From Chloroflexi bacterium RBG_16_64_32 (GTDB lineage Bacteria > Chloroflexota > Dehalococcoidia > SM23-28-2 > RBG-16-64-32), in assembly GCA_001795235.1 (NCBI GenBank), contig MGNZ01000146.1, positions 4,902 to 11,831 on the forward strand: DNA of 6,930 nucleotides, given 5' to 3'. Shown here piece by piece: positions 1 through 4,866 of the stretch. The translations under genes and the position numbers were made by a program. The notes under the pieces were generated by a model that was not told the DNA's origin, searched no databases, and saw only the letters and a program-made list of their open reading frames with translations. Numbering within the stretch: the first letter of the stretch is position 1; each line of letters opens with the position of its first letter.

Positions 1-239
1 TCCACCAGCCCCGACAGGCCGGCGACCGGCACGGCCAGGGCGTGCTCGCGCATGACGCGGGCCATGCCCGTGACCTCGTCCACCGTCTCGCCCTTGAGGC
101 GCAGGGCGACGAGGAAGGCGCCGATCTGGGCGGGCGTGGCCTCGCCGGACATGATGTCGCGCATGACGCCGGCGGCCTCGTCCTCGGACAGGGAGCGGCC
201 GTGGGCGACGATGGCGTCGATCGCTTCGCGGATGGTCAT
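1..239 (-). CDS. trpD: Anthranilate phosphoribosyltransferase, N-terminal part (runs off left edge)
   Basis: TrpD transfers phosphoribosyl from PRPP to anthranilate, the second step of tryptophan synthesis, in the cytoplasm. Only the first 79 residues are present. They start MTIREAIDAIV and continue through an all-alpha region with LSEDEAAGVMRDIMSGE, TPAQIGAFLVALRLKGET and VDEVTGMARVMREHA, which matches the helical N-terminal domain of the TrpD/thymidine phosphorylase fold. The catalytic PRPP-binding glycine loop lies beyond the window. The ATG at 239-237 is chosen because GGAG (245-248) sits 5 nt upstream and because the family starts here. In a compact operon trpD would follow trpG directly, but here 767 bp separate them, filled by a toxin-antitoxin pair, an inserted repeat and a broken copy of this gene's own 5' end. 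Expression may therefore depend on read-through or on the toxin-antitoxin promoter (inference). Confidence 0.93.
   Translation of the reverse strand, partial: MTIREAIDAIVAHGRSLSEDEAAGVMRDIMSGEATPAQIGAFLVALRLKGETVDEVTGMARVMREHALAVPVAGLSGLV
172..233 (-). repeat. 62-bp direct repeat, copy within intact trpD
   Basis: This stretch encodes codons 3-23 of trpD. It matches 941-1002 in the same orientation at 58 of 62 positions. The mismatches are at offsets 10, 27, 31 and 35; three of the four change an amino acid. The two copies bracket the toxin-antitoxin genes. Confidence 0.9.
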
Positions 240-367
240 CGGTGCTCCATGCCTCCGAATCCTGCGTGCGGCCGTCTTCCCCTCCCAAGATTCTTCGCGG
301 AGATGCGCATTGCCTCGAACGAGCGCGGTGGCCGCTCAGAATGACAGCGGGCATCGCGGATGGTCAT
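227..367. repeat. 115-bp insert flanked by 13-bp direct repeats
   Basis: The 13 bases CGCGGATGGTCAT occur at 227-239, where they are the start of trpD read in reverse, and identically at 355-367, seven bases after the toxin stop codon. The 115 bp between them (240-354) contain no convincing gene. They hold an imperfect inverted repeat (290-300 with 332-342) whose outer words resemble the dispersed 'TCATTCTGAGCG ... CGAAGAATCT' intergenic repeat I recall from several bacterial phyla. The arrangement looks like an element that entered after the first 13 bases of trpD and duplicated them, with the distal copy now serving as the working start. A slippage duplication would explain it equally well. 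No transposase and no clear terminal inverted repeats are seen. Confidence 0.55.
290..342. repeat. Imperfect inverted repeat between toxin gene and trpD
   Basis: ATTCTTCGCGG (290-300) and CCGCTCAGAAT (332-342) are inverted copies matching at 9 of 11 positions around a 31-nt loop. No T-run follows on the minus strand, so it is unlikely to be an intrinsic terminator. It more probably marks a dispersed intergenic repeat. Confidence 0.45.
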
Positions 368-373
368 GGCGGC

Positions 374-664
374 CTACCGGAAGAGCTCCTCGATATCAGA
401 ATAGGTGCGCTCCGTCCTGCGCTCCACCTTGCCGATGACCACAAGCTGCTCGGCATCGAACACGGCGTAGATGACGCGGTAGCTGCCGACGCGCAGGCGC
501 CAGACCGGCGGACGGGCGCGGATCTTTGCCGCCCCCGGCGGACGGGGATCAAGGGCGAACTGGTCGATGGCCGCCTCGATTCGTTCCAGATCACGGGGAG
601 CTGTCCTCGCCCGTCGCACCAACGAGCGCTGGGCGGTGCGCTTTATCTCAAGCCCGTACGCCAC
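374..664 (-). CDS. RelE/ParE-family toxin
   Basis: A 96-residue basic protein of the RelE/ParE superfamily, whose members either cut mRNA at the ribosome or poison gyrase. Residues 1-50 carry an N-terminal strand (YGLEIKRTAQRSL) and helices with the typical PRDLERIEAAIDQFALDPRPPGAAKI pattern. The diagnostic core is at about 55-88: VWRLRVGSYRVIYAVFD, a strand VVIGKV, then ERRTERTY. The arginine-rich end with a tyrosine resembles RelE-type nucleases more than ParE, but target and activity cannot be decided from sequence. It starts with GTG at 664-662, inside the last codons of the antitoxin gene, a 17-bp overlap typical of translationally coupled toxin-antitoxin pairs. Both genes lie in the direction of the trp operon, between trpG and trpD, so trp read-through could also transcribe them. 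The frame looks intact. Confidence 0.87.
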   Translation of the reverse strand: MAYGLEIKRTAQRSLVRRARTAPRDLERIEAAIDQFALDPRPPGAAKIRARPPVWRLRVGSYRVIYAVFDAEQLVVIGKVERRTERTYSDIEELFR

Positions 665-884
665 GCTTGAGGGAGGCCTTGAACTCTTCCCAGCTCATGG
701 CGGATGAGGGATCGCGGGCGTACTCCTCCAACTCCTTCTCCATTTCGACGGCATCCAGCTCGTCGACGTAGGCCTTTTCCAGGGCCTTCCGAACGAGCTC
801 GGAGATGGTGGTGCGCCGCCGGAAGGCGATCTGACGGAGGCCTTCGTGCAGCTCCGGAGGGAGGTAGACCAGGGTCTTCTTCAT
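648..884 (-). CDS. Ribbon-helix-helix antitoxin
   Basis: A 78-residue protein that should bind DNA as a dimer and neutralise the toxin encoded next to it. Residues 2-9 (KKTLVYLP) form the DNA-contacting beta strand, followed by helix one (ELHEGLRQIAFRR) and helix two (TISELVRKALEKA), the MetJ/Arc or CopG-type ribbon-helix-helix. Residues 41-78 are acidic and then less ordered (DELDAVEMEKELEEYARDPSSAMSWEEFKASL), as expected for the segment that wraps the toxin. The ATG at 884-882 is preferred over an ATG seven codons upstream because GGTGA lies 5 nt before it and because the family starts just before the beta strand. The AT-rich palindromic stretch just upstream is the likely autoregulatory operator. 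The toxin gene overlaps its 3' end. Confidence 0.88.
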   Translation of the reverse strand: MKKTLVYLPPELHEGLRQIAFRRRTTISELVRKALEKAYVDELDAVEMEKELEEYARDPSSAMSWEEFKASLKRGVRA

Positions 885-894
885 AGCGTCACCA

Positions 895-918
895 TGATAA
901 CACAATATCGCAATATCA
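895..918. promoter_or_regulatory. Putative toxin-antitoxin operator/promoter
   Basis: An AT-rich island in GC-rich DNA, directly upstream of the antitoxin start. Its outer bases form an inverted repeat (TGATA at 895-899 and TATCA at 914-918). Inside it an 8-bp word is tandemly repeated with one change (CAATATCG 903-910, CAATATCA 911-918). Ribbon-helix-helix antitoxins commonly bind short repeats of this kind to repress their own operon. On the minus strand TATCAT (894-899) could serve as a -10 box, but the -35 is weak. The operator role is inferred from position and symmetry. Confidence 0.5.
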
Positions 919-1005
919 TCGACCTCGTGCCGGCCCCACAGCGGCCTCGACCTCGGACAGGGAGCGCCCGCGGGAGACGATGGCGTCGATCGCTTCGCGG
1001 ATCAT
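916..1005 (-). pseudogene. trpD': Truncated duplicate of the trpD 5' end
   Basis: One base after the trpG stop an ATG (1005-1003) opens a 29-codon frame reading MIREAIDAIVSRGRSLSEVEAA and then unrelated residues before a TGA at 918-916. Up to residue 22 it matches the first residues of the intact TrpD (MTIREAIDAIVAHGRSLSEDEAA). The rest of the gene is missing: homology stops at 941 and the sequence passes into the toxin-antitoxin control region. A GGAG lies 8 nt before the ATG, so ribosomes finishing trpG could still translate this stub. It probably marks the original trpG-trpD junction, left behind when the toxin-antitoxin cassette arrived. Confidence 0.85.
941..1002 (-). repeat. 62-bp direct repeat, copy in the trpD stub
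   Basis: The partner of 172-233, same orientation, 58 of 62 bases identical. It lies just downstream of trpG and upstream of the antitoxin gene, so the pair brackets the toxin-antitoxin cassette and the 115-bp insert. Confidence 0.9.
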
Positions 1006-1006
1006 C

Positions 1007-1597
1007 TCACGTCTCCAGGAAGTTGCGCAGGACGTCGTGGCCCACCTTCGTGAGGATGGACTCCGGGTGGAACTGCACCCCCTCGATGGGGTAGCGGCGG
1101 TGGCGCACGGCCATGATGACGCCGCTGTCGGACTCGGCGGTGACTTCCAGCTCGTCCTCCGGGAAGCCCTCACGCTGGATGGCCAGCGAGTGGTAGCGGA
1201 TCGCCTCGAACGGATTGGGCAGGCCGCGGAGCACGCCCTTGCCCTCGTGGTGTATCATCGACGTCTTGCCGTGGAGGATCTCGCCGGCGCCGGCGACCGT
1301 GCCGCCGAAGGCGACGCCGATGGACTGGTGGCCCAGGCAGACACCCAGTATCGGCACCTGCCTACCGGCAGGCAGGGCTTTCCCCGCGAAATGCCGCACC
1401 AGCGGCACGCTGATGCCGGCCTCCTTGGGCGTGCACGGCCCGGGGGAGATGACGATCCCGCCTAAGGCGGGCATCGCCTCTATCTCGTCCAGGGTGGCCT
1501 GGTCGTTGCGCACCACCTGCACCTCGGCGCCCAGCTCGCACAGGTACTGGTATAGGTTGTAGGTGAAGCTGTCGTAGTTATCGATGAGGAGGATCAT
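1007..1597 (-). CDS. trpG: Anthranilate synthase, glutamine amidotransferase subunit
   Basis: A 196-residue class I glutamine amidotransferase that releases ammonia from glutamine and passes it to TrpE to make anthranilate from chorismate. It begins MILLIDNYDSFTYNLYQYL, with the oxyanion region IVISPGPCTPKEAGIS at 48-63. The catalytic cysteine is C87 in GVCLGHQ and the His/Glu pair is H177 and E179 in QFHPES. The ATG at 1597 follows a GGAAGG about 6 nt upstream. Two palindromic DNA elements lie in frame: one encodes residues 74-80 (ALPAGRQ), an insertion just before the strand leading to the active cysteine, and one encodes MPALGG at 42-47, before the oxyanion strand. All catalytic residues are intact, so the enzyme is probably active. 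Close homologues include PabA, but trpE and trpD next door support TrpG. Confidence 0.96.
   Translation of the reverse strand: MILLIDNYDSFTYNLYQYLCELGAEVQVVRNDQATLDEIEAMPALGGIVISPGPCTPKEAGISVPLVRHFAGKALPAGRQVPILGVCLGHQSIGVAFGGTVAGAGEILHGKTSMIHHEGKGVLRGLPNPFEAIRYHSLAIQREGFPEDELEVTAESDSGVIMAVRHRRYPIEGVQFHPESILTKVGHDVLRNFLET
1357..1376. repeat. Near-perfect 20-bp palindrome inside trpG
   Basis: The 20 bases match their own reverse complement at 18 positions, centred on CCGG at 1365-1368. Read on the minus strand they encode LPAGRQV, seven residues that sit between HFAGKA and PILGVCLGHQ, where TrpG/PabA proteins normally run straight on. This identifies the palindrome as an in-frame insertion rather than ancestral coding sequence. 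Confidence 0.75.
1457..1471. repeat. 15-bp palindrome inside trpG
   Basis: CCCGCCT (1457-1463) and AGGCGGG (1465-1471) are perfect inverted arms around one base. It encodes PALGG directly before the IVISPGP motif. It shares the CCGCC/GGCGG core with the palindromes at 2920-2936 and 6329-6347, so it may belong to the same repeat family. It replaces or adds residues in a loop that varies among homologues, so insertion is less certain here. Confidence 0.5.
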
Positions 1598-1619
1598 GTC
1601 AACCTTCCGGCTTCGGGCT

Positions 1620-1637
1620 GCCGGGCTGAAGCCCGGC
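1620..1637. repeat. GC-rich hairpin, 7-bp perfect stem
   Basis: GCCGGGC (1620-1626), loop TGAA, GCCCGGC (1631-1637). It falls 23 bp upstream of the trpG start on the minus strand and could influence trpG translation or mRNA stability. It resembles the leader palindrome near 6388-6403 in type (stem with a GAAG-like loop). Confidence 0.6.
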
Positions 1638-1705
1638 CTTCGGGGGGACCTGAGGCGAGCTCACCCGGCCCGCCCCCGAGGCTTCGTCGCAGAGCTCCGG
1701 CCGCC

Positions 1706-1733
1706 TGTCCCCTGTCCATTGTCAACTGTCCAC
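1706..1733. repeat. Four tandem heptads TGTCNNN
   Basis: TGTCCCC, TGTCCAT, TGTCAAC and TGTCCAC follow one another without gaps, ending two bases before the trpE stop codon. Heptad arrays of this sort are a dispersed intergenic repeat type in several bacterial groups. No function is evident. Confidence 0.7.
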
Positions 1734-1735
1734 TC

Positions 1736-3265
1736 CTAGTACCCCAGGCTGCCGCTGGGGACCGCCTCCTCGCTCAGCTCCGCCTGATCGATCGCGCGCA
1801 GCGCCCCTCGCGCCTTGTTCTGCGACTCCATGTGCTCCAACTCCGGTACGCTATCGTAAACGATGCCGCCCGCGGCTTGGGCGTTGGCAACCCCGTCCTT
1901 CATGACGATGGTGCGGATCGTGATGGCGGTGTCCAGGTTCCCCGAAAAGTCGAAGTAGCCGACGGCGCCCGCGTAGGGGCCCCGTCGGTCGCTCTCCATT
2001 TCGGCTATGATCTCCATGGCGCGGATCTTGGGCGCACCGGTCACGGTGCCGGCCGGAAAGCAGGCCCGCAGCGCGTCGTAGGACGTGAGCTCCGGCTTGA
2101 GCCGGCCCACCACGTGCGACACCAGGTGCATGACGTGGGAGTACTTCTCCACCGCCAGCAACTCGGTGACCCGCACGGTGTCCGGTTGCGCTATCCGGCC
2201 CACATCGTTGCGGGCCAGGTCCACCAGCATTATGTGCTCCGCCCGCTCCTTCTCGTCGTTGGTCAGCTCCTCCTCCATCCGGCGCTCGTCCTCTGCGTCG
2301 CGGCCCCTACGCCGCGTGCCGGCGATAGGATGGCTTTCGACCAGGCCATCCTCAACCCGCACCAGCATCTCCGGCGAGGCGCCGATTATGCAGGCGTCGC
2401 CCATGGCCAAGTAGTACATATACGGCGACGGGTTGACGGTTCTAAGCGCCCGGTATATGGAGAAAGGGTGCGCATGAGTGGGGCGCTGGAAGCGCTGGGA
2501 GACCTGAACCTGGTAGATGTCCCCGGCCACGATGTAGTCACGACAGCGCTCCACCTCCCTCAGGAAATCCGCCTTTTCTGTGTTGGAGATGACGGCCTGC
2601 TGGCGGGCGGGAGCGCGCTCGATAGGATAAGGGACGGCGGGGAGGGGTCTCGCCAGGCGCTCCACCAGCTCATCGATGCGCCAGCACGCCTGCCGGTAGG
2701 AGGCGTCCAGATCGCCGTCCAGCCGGCAGTGCGATACGACCTTGATCGTGTGCTTCAGGTGGTCGAACACCAAGATCGTGTCGGTGAACATGAACAACGC
2801 CTCGGGGAAGCCCTGAGGATCGGCGGTGGGCACGGGGACTCGCGGCTCGAAGTGGCGCGCTGCCTCGTAGGCCAGGAAGCCCACGGCGCCGCCGGTGAAG
2901 CGGGGCAGGCTTGTCCTGAGTCCGCCGGAGGCGGACGAAGGGCCGTTCTCGATCTGGGCCAGCTTGAACCGCGACAGCTCCCGCTCGATCTCCAGGAGCG
3001 GGTCTGAGCCTTCGCCGGGGTCGGCGTAAGGCCCGCAGCGCAGGACACGGTAGGGCTCGGTGCCGATGAAGCTGTAGCGGGCCAGCCGCTCGCCCCCCTC
3101 CACCGACTCCAGGAGGAACGAGTGGTCTCCCCGAGCCACCTTGAGGAACGCCGATACGGGCGTCTCCAGGTCGGCGGCCACGTCGCGGTAGACGGGCGCG
3201 AGGTTGGCGTCGGGCTGGTCGGCCTTGAGGGCGCGGACGGTCTCGAGATCAGGGTAGTAGATCAC
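1736..3265 (-). CDS. trpE: Anthranilate synthase component I
   Basis: TrpE converts chorismate to anthranilate using ammonia from TrpG, the committed step of the pathway. From the chosen start the protein has 509 residues, normal for the family. The N-terminal domain carries the LLES element (51-54), which in characterised TrpE helps bind the feedback inhibitor tryptophan, and RYSFIG (63-68). The chorismate-binding domain follows: YIVAGDIYQVQVSQRF (244-259), IGASPEMLVR (294-303), IAGTRRRGRD (314-323), ELTNDEKERAEHIMLVDLARND (333-354), PAGTVTGAPK (404-413) and GPYAGAVGYF (429-438). The GTG at 3265-3263 overlaps the trpS stop (GTGA) and has AGGTGA upstream. An in-frame upstream ATG at 3346 would add 27 low-complexity residues inside trpS and is less likely. 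An inserted palindrome encodes about residues 109-119, just before LPRFTGGAVGF. Confidence 0.96.
   Translation of the reverse strand: MIYYPDLETVRALKADQPDANLAPVYRDVAADLETPVSAFLKVARGDHSFLLESVEGGERLARYSFIGTEPYRVLRCGPYADPGEGSDPLLEIERELSRFKLAQIENGPSSASGGLRTSLPRFTGGAVGFLAYEAARHFEPRVPVPTADPQGFPEALFMFTDTILVFDHLKHTIKVVSHCRLDGDLDASYRQACWRIDELVERLARPLPAVPYPIERAPARQQAVISNTEKADFLREVERCRDYIVAGDIYQVQVSQRFQRPTHAHPFSIYRALRTVNPSPYMYYLAMGDACIIGASPEMLVRVEDGLVESHPIAGTRRRGRDAEDERRMEEELTNDEKERAEHIMLVDLARNDVGRIAQPDTVRVTELLAVEKYSHVMHLVSHVVGRLKPELTSYDALRACFPAGTVTGAPKIRAMEIIAEMESDRRGPYAGAVGYFDFSGNLDTAITIRTIVMKDGVANAQAAGGIVYDSVPELEHMESQNKARGALRAIDQAELSEEAVPSGSLGY
2910..2941. repeat. Palindromic repeat inserted in frame in trpE
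   Basis: Perfect arms GTCCGCC (2920-2926) and GGCGGAC (2930-2936) surround GGA. The outer words TTGTCCTGAG and CGAAGG belong to a dispersed bacterial intergenic repeat type that I recall. It encodes about ten Ser/Gly/Ala-rich residues (SSASGGLRTS) between IENGP and LPRFTGG, where TrpE homologues usually have few or none. The frame is kept. Similar arms occur in the T-box leader at 6329-6347. Confidence 0.75.
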
Positions 3266-4317
3266 CTGGTCACCTGCACCGTCGTCGCGTCCCGGAAGTA
3301 CGTTAGGCCCATCGCCTCCCGGGCCTCGGCCAGCGTGCGGCGGCACTCCTCCCGCGCCCGCGCCGACCCCTCGCGGATGATCTCGTCCACGAGCCCGGGT
3401 CTGGCAGCGAAAGAGGCACGCCGCTCCCGGATGGGGTCCAGGAAGCGGTTGAGGGCCTGCGCCAGGAGCCGCTTCACCTCTACGTCGCCCACTTTCCCCT
3501 TACGATAGCGCTTCTTGAGGTCCTCCACCTCCTCCCGATCGTCGTTGAAAGCGTCATGATACATGAACACCGGGTTGCCCCTTAAGTGGCCGGGGTCCGT
3601 GGCGTGAATGCGAGTAGGGTCAGTGTACATGGACATGACCTTGCGCTCGATCGTCTGGGCGTCATCGGTGAGGAAGATAGCATTGCCCAGCGACTTGCCC
3701 ATCTTGGCCTTGCCGTCCAGCCCGGGCAGTGTGGCCACCTGACCGACGAGACCCTCCGGTACGGGAAATACGGGGCCGAAGAAATCGTTGAAGCGGCGGG
3801 CGGTCTCGCGGGTGAGCTCAATATGGGAGAGCTGGTCCTTGCCGACGGGGACGAGATCGCCCTTGACCATGAGGATATCGGCGGCCTGGAGGATGGGATA
3901 GGCGAGGAGGGCCATGGAGGCGCTCTCCAGCTTGAGGTCGCGCACCTGCTCCTTGAGGGTAGGGATCCGCTGCGCCCGTGGCACGCTGACCAGCGACATG
4001 AAGATCCAGGTGAGCTCCAGCACCTCCGGGACGAGCGACTGGAGGTAGATGGTGGTCTTGGCGTGATCGATGCCGGCGCTGAGGTAGTCCAGGACGAGGC
4101 CGTGGATGTTGTGCCCTATCTCTTCGAGGTCCGTGGTGCGCGTGGTGAGGAGGTGAAGGTCCGCCAGAAGGAGGAACGTCTCGTACTCGTCTTGCAGCCG
4201 CACTCGGTTGGCGAGCGTGCCGACGTAGTTACCAAGGTGGAAAGCCTCGCTGGTCGGCCGGTCGCCGGTGAGGATGCGCTTGCGGGCGGGCTTTGTCGCC
4301 GGGTCAGGAACTGGCAT
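3262..4317 (-). CDS. trpS: Tryptophanyl-tRNA synthetase
   Basis: A class I aminoacyl-tRNA synthetase that charges tRNA-Trp. It has 351 residues from the chosen ATG, close to the usual 330-350. The Rossmann-fold signatures are clear: ILTGDRPTSEAFHLGNYVG (15-33) with the HIGH-type motif HLGN (27-30), AYPILQAADILM (139-150), PVGKDQLSHIELTR (157-170) for tryptophan and tRNA handling, and KMGKS (205-209), a KMSKS variant. The ATG at 4317 is preferred over the in-frame GTG at 4332 because AGGTGG lies 6 nt before it and the extra residues add nothing conserved. The 3' end overlaps the trpE start by 4 bp. Its place behind a tRNA-Trp T-box makes sense: charging falls, the terminator opens, and both synthesis and charging enzymes increase. 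Confidence 0.95.
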   Translation of the reverse strand: MPVPDPATKPARKRILTGDRPTSEAFHLGNYVGTLANRVRLQDEYETFLLLADLHLLTTRTTDLEEIGHNIHGLVLDYLSAGIDHAKTTIYLQSLVPEVLELTWIFMSLVSVPRAQRIPTLKEQVRDLKLESASMALLAYPILQAADILMVKGDLVPVGKDQLSHIELTRETARRFNDFFGPVFPVPEGLVGQVATLPGLDGKAKMGKSLGNAIFLTDDAQTIERKVMSMYTDPTRIHATDPGHLRGNPVFMYHDAFNDDREEVEDLKKRYRKGKVGDVEVKRLLAQALNRFLDPIRERRASFAARPGLVDEIIREGSARAREECRRTLAEAREAMGLTYFRDATTVQVTR

Positions 4318-4340
4318 CTCGGGCCACCTCACTCGTATCG

Positions 4341-4370
4341 AACCTGGGAACCAGGCAACTAGAGAACCAG
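4341..4370. repeat. Left inverted repeat beside the four-helix-bundle gene
   Basis: AACCTGGGAACCAG (4341-4354) is the inverted counterpart of 4826-4839 with 13 of 14 bases matching. AGAGAACCAG (4361-4370) matches the inverse of 4834-4843 at 9 of 10. It lies between the end of the four-helix-bundle gene and the trpS start, so the gene is bracketed by inverted GAACCAG-type repeats. Confidence 0.65.
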
Positions 4371-4383
4371 AAGAGAGCCGCGT

Positions 4384-4863
4384 TCATTCAATGGCCCCAG
4401 GGCCGTCCTCTGAGTCGAAGCCGTAGGTGAAATTCTCTTCTCGGATGCTGGCTGTCTTCATCTGCTGCGTACCAGCTTCAAGCGCGCGAATTCGCCGGGT
4501 GAGAGCCCCCAAGATGGTGCGACATTGACGATGTAGATCGGCCTCTGTAGCGTCGTCTATGTAACCGATGCGCCGAAGCAGGTCGAGCCAACTATCGGTT
4601 TCACTGGCGGACCCTTTGGCGATGGAAAGGTGCTGCCGATAGGCCGCATACGAATAGCGCCCGTGGCCCTCAGCGATGTTAGCACCGATAGAGGCGGCAG
4701 AGCCCACTATCTGACGGGCGAGTCCAGACGCCGCCGCGGTGGACGGGAATCCTTCAGTGAGCTTAATCACACGAACAGCCAGCTCTTGCGCCCGCTGCCA
4801 CAAATCTAGGTTGCGGTAGCTATAGCTGGTTCCCTGGTTCTCCTTGGTTCTCTGGTTCCCCAT
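4384..4863 (-). CDS. Four-helix-bundle protein (23S rRNA intervening-sequence protein family)
   Basis: A 159-residue protein of the S23/IVP four-helix-bundle family, first known from genes inside 23S rRNA intervening sequences and also found standing alone. The family core is residues 14-130: YRNLDLWQRAQELAVRVIKLTEGFPS, then SGLARQIVGSAASIGANIAEGHGRYS (helix two with its hinge), YRQHLSIAKGSASETDSWLDLLRRIGYI, and a last helix to about 130. Biochemical function is unknown for this family. Residues 2-12 (GNQRTKENQGT) are encoded by the GAACCAG-type repeat, so the true ancestral start may be further in. The C-terminal tail is also not typical. The gene starts 3 bp after trpB2 ends and sits in the operon without any link to tryptophan, inside inverted repeats and with visibly lower GC than its neighbours, which suggests an insertion. 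Confidence 0.85.
   Translation of the reverse strand: MGNQRTKENQGTSYSYRNLDLWQRAQELAVRVIKLTEGFPSTAAASGLARQIVGSAASIGANIAEGHGRYSYAAYRQHLSIAKGSASETDSWLDLLRRIGYIDDATEADLHRQCRTILGALTRRIRALEAGTQQMKTASIREENFTYGFDSEDGPGAIE
4826..4860. repeat. Right inverted repeat, overlapping the start of the four-helix-bundle gene
   Basis: Four TGGTTC words at 4827, 4835, 4845 and 4853 (spacing 8, 10 and 8 bp). Read on the minus strand these are GAACCA words that encode the first residues after the start codon. CTGGTTCCCTGGTT (4826-4839) is the inverted partner of 4341-4354. Confidence 0.65.
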
Positions 4864-4866
4864 CTA

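Larger units (their letters stand above)
1598..1735. other. trpE-trpG spacer with repeats, no gene
   Basis: A 138-bp gap in an otherwise close-packed operon. It holds a perfect GC hairpin (arms 1620-1626 and 1631-1637) and four tandem heptads (1706-1733). I see no open frame with coding character. The ribosome binding site for trpG (GGAAGG) lies at its left end. No T-run follows the hairpin, so a terminator is unlikely. Confidence 0.6.

Noticed and set aside
916..1173. 85-codon minus-strand open frame overlapping trpG
   Set aside because: Only its last 30 codons, from the ATG at 1005, are trpD-derived; the first part is an out-of-frame reading of trpG.
1620..1637. Intrinsic terminator between trpE and trpG
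   Set aside because: The hairpin is strong, but no T-run follows on the minus strand.
1706..1733. Possible CRISPR array
   Set aside because: Seven-base units with no spacers of CRISPR length and no cas genes.
1832..3007. 391-codon plus-strand open frame
   Set aside because: It lies opposite trpE; its translation has no recognisable motif and is explained by the high GC third positions of trpE.
3266..3346. Upstream extension of trpE by 27 codons
   Set aside because: It lies within the trpS coding end, is Gly/Pro/Asp-rich and unlike TrpE; the GTG at 3265 with a 4-bp stop-start overlap fits better.
4384..4863. Avd-like accessory protein of a diversity-generating retroelement
   Set aside because: Avd shares the four-helix-bundle fold, but there is no reverse transcriptase, template repeat or variable repeat in the window.
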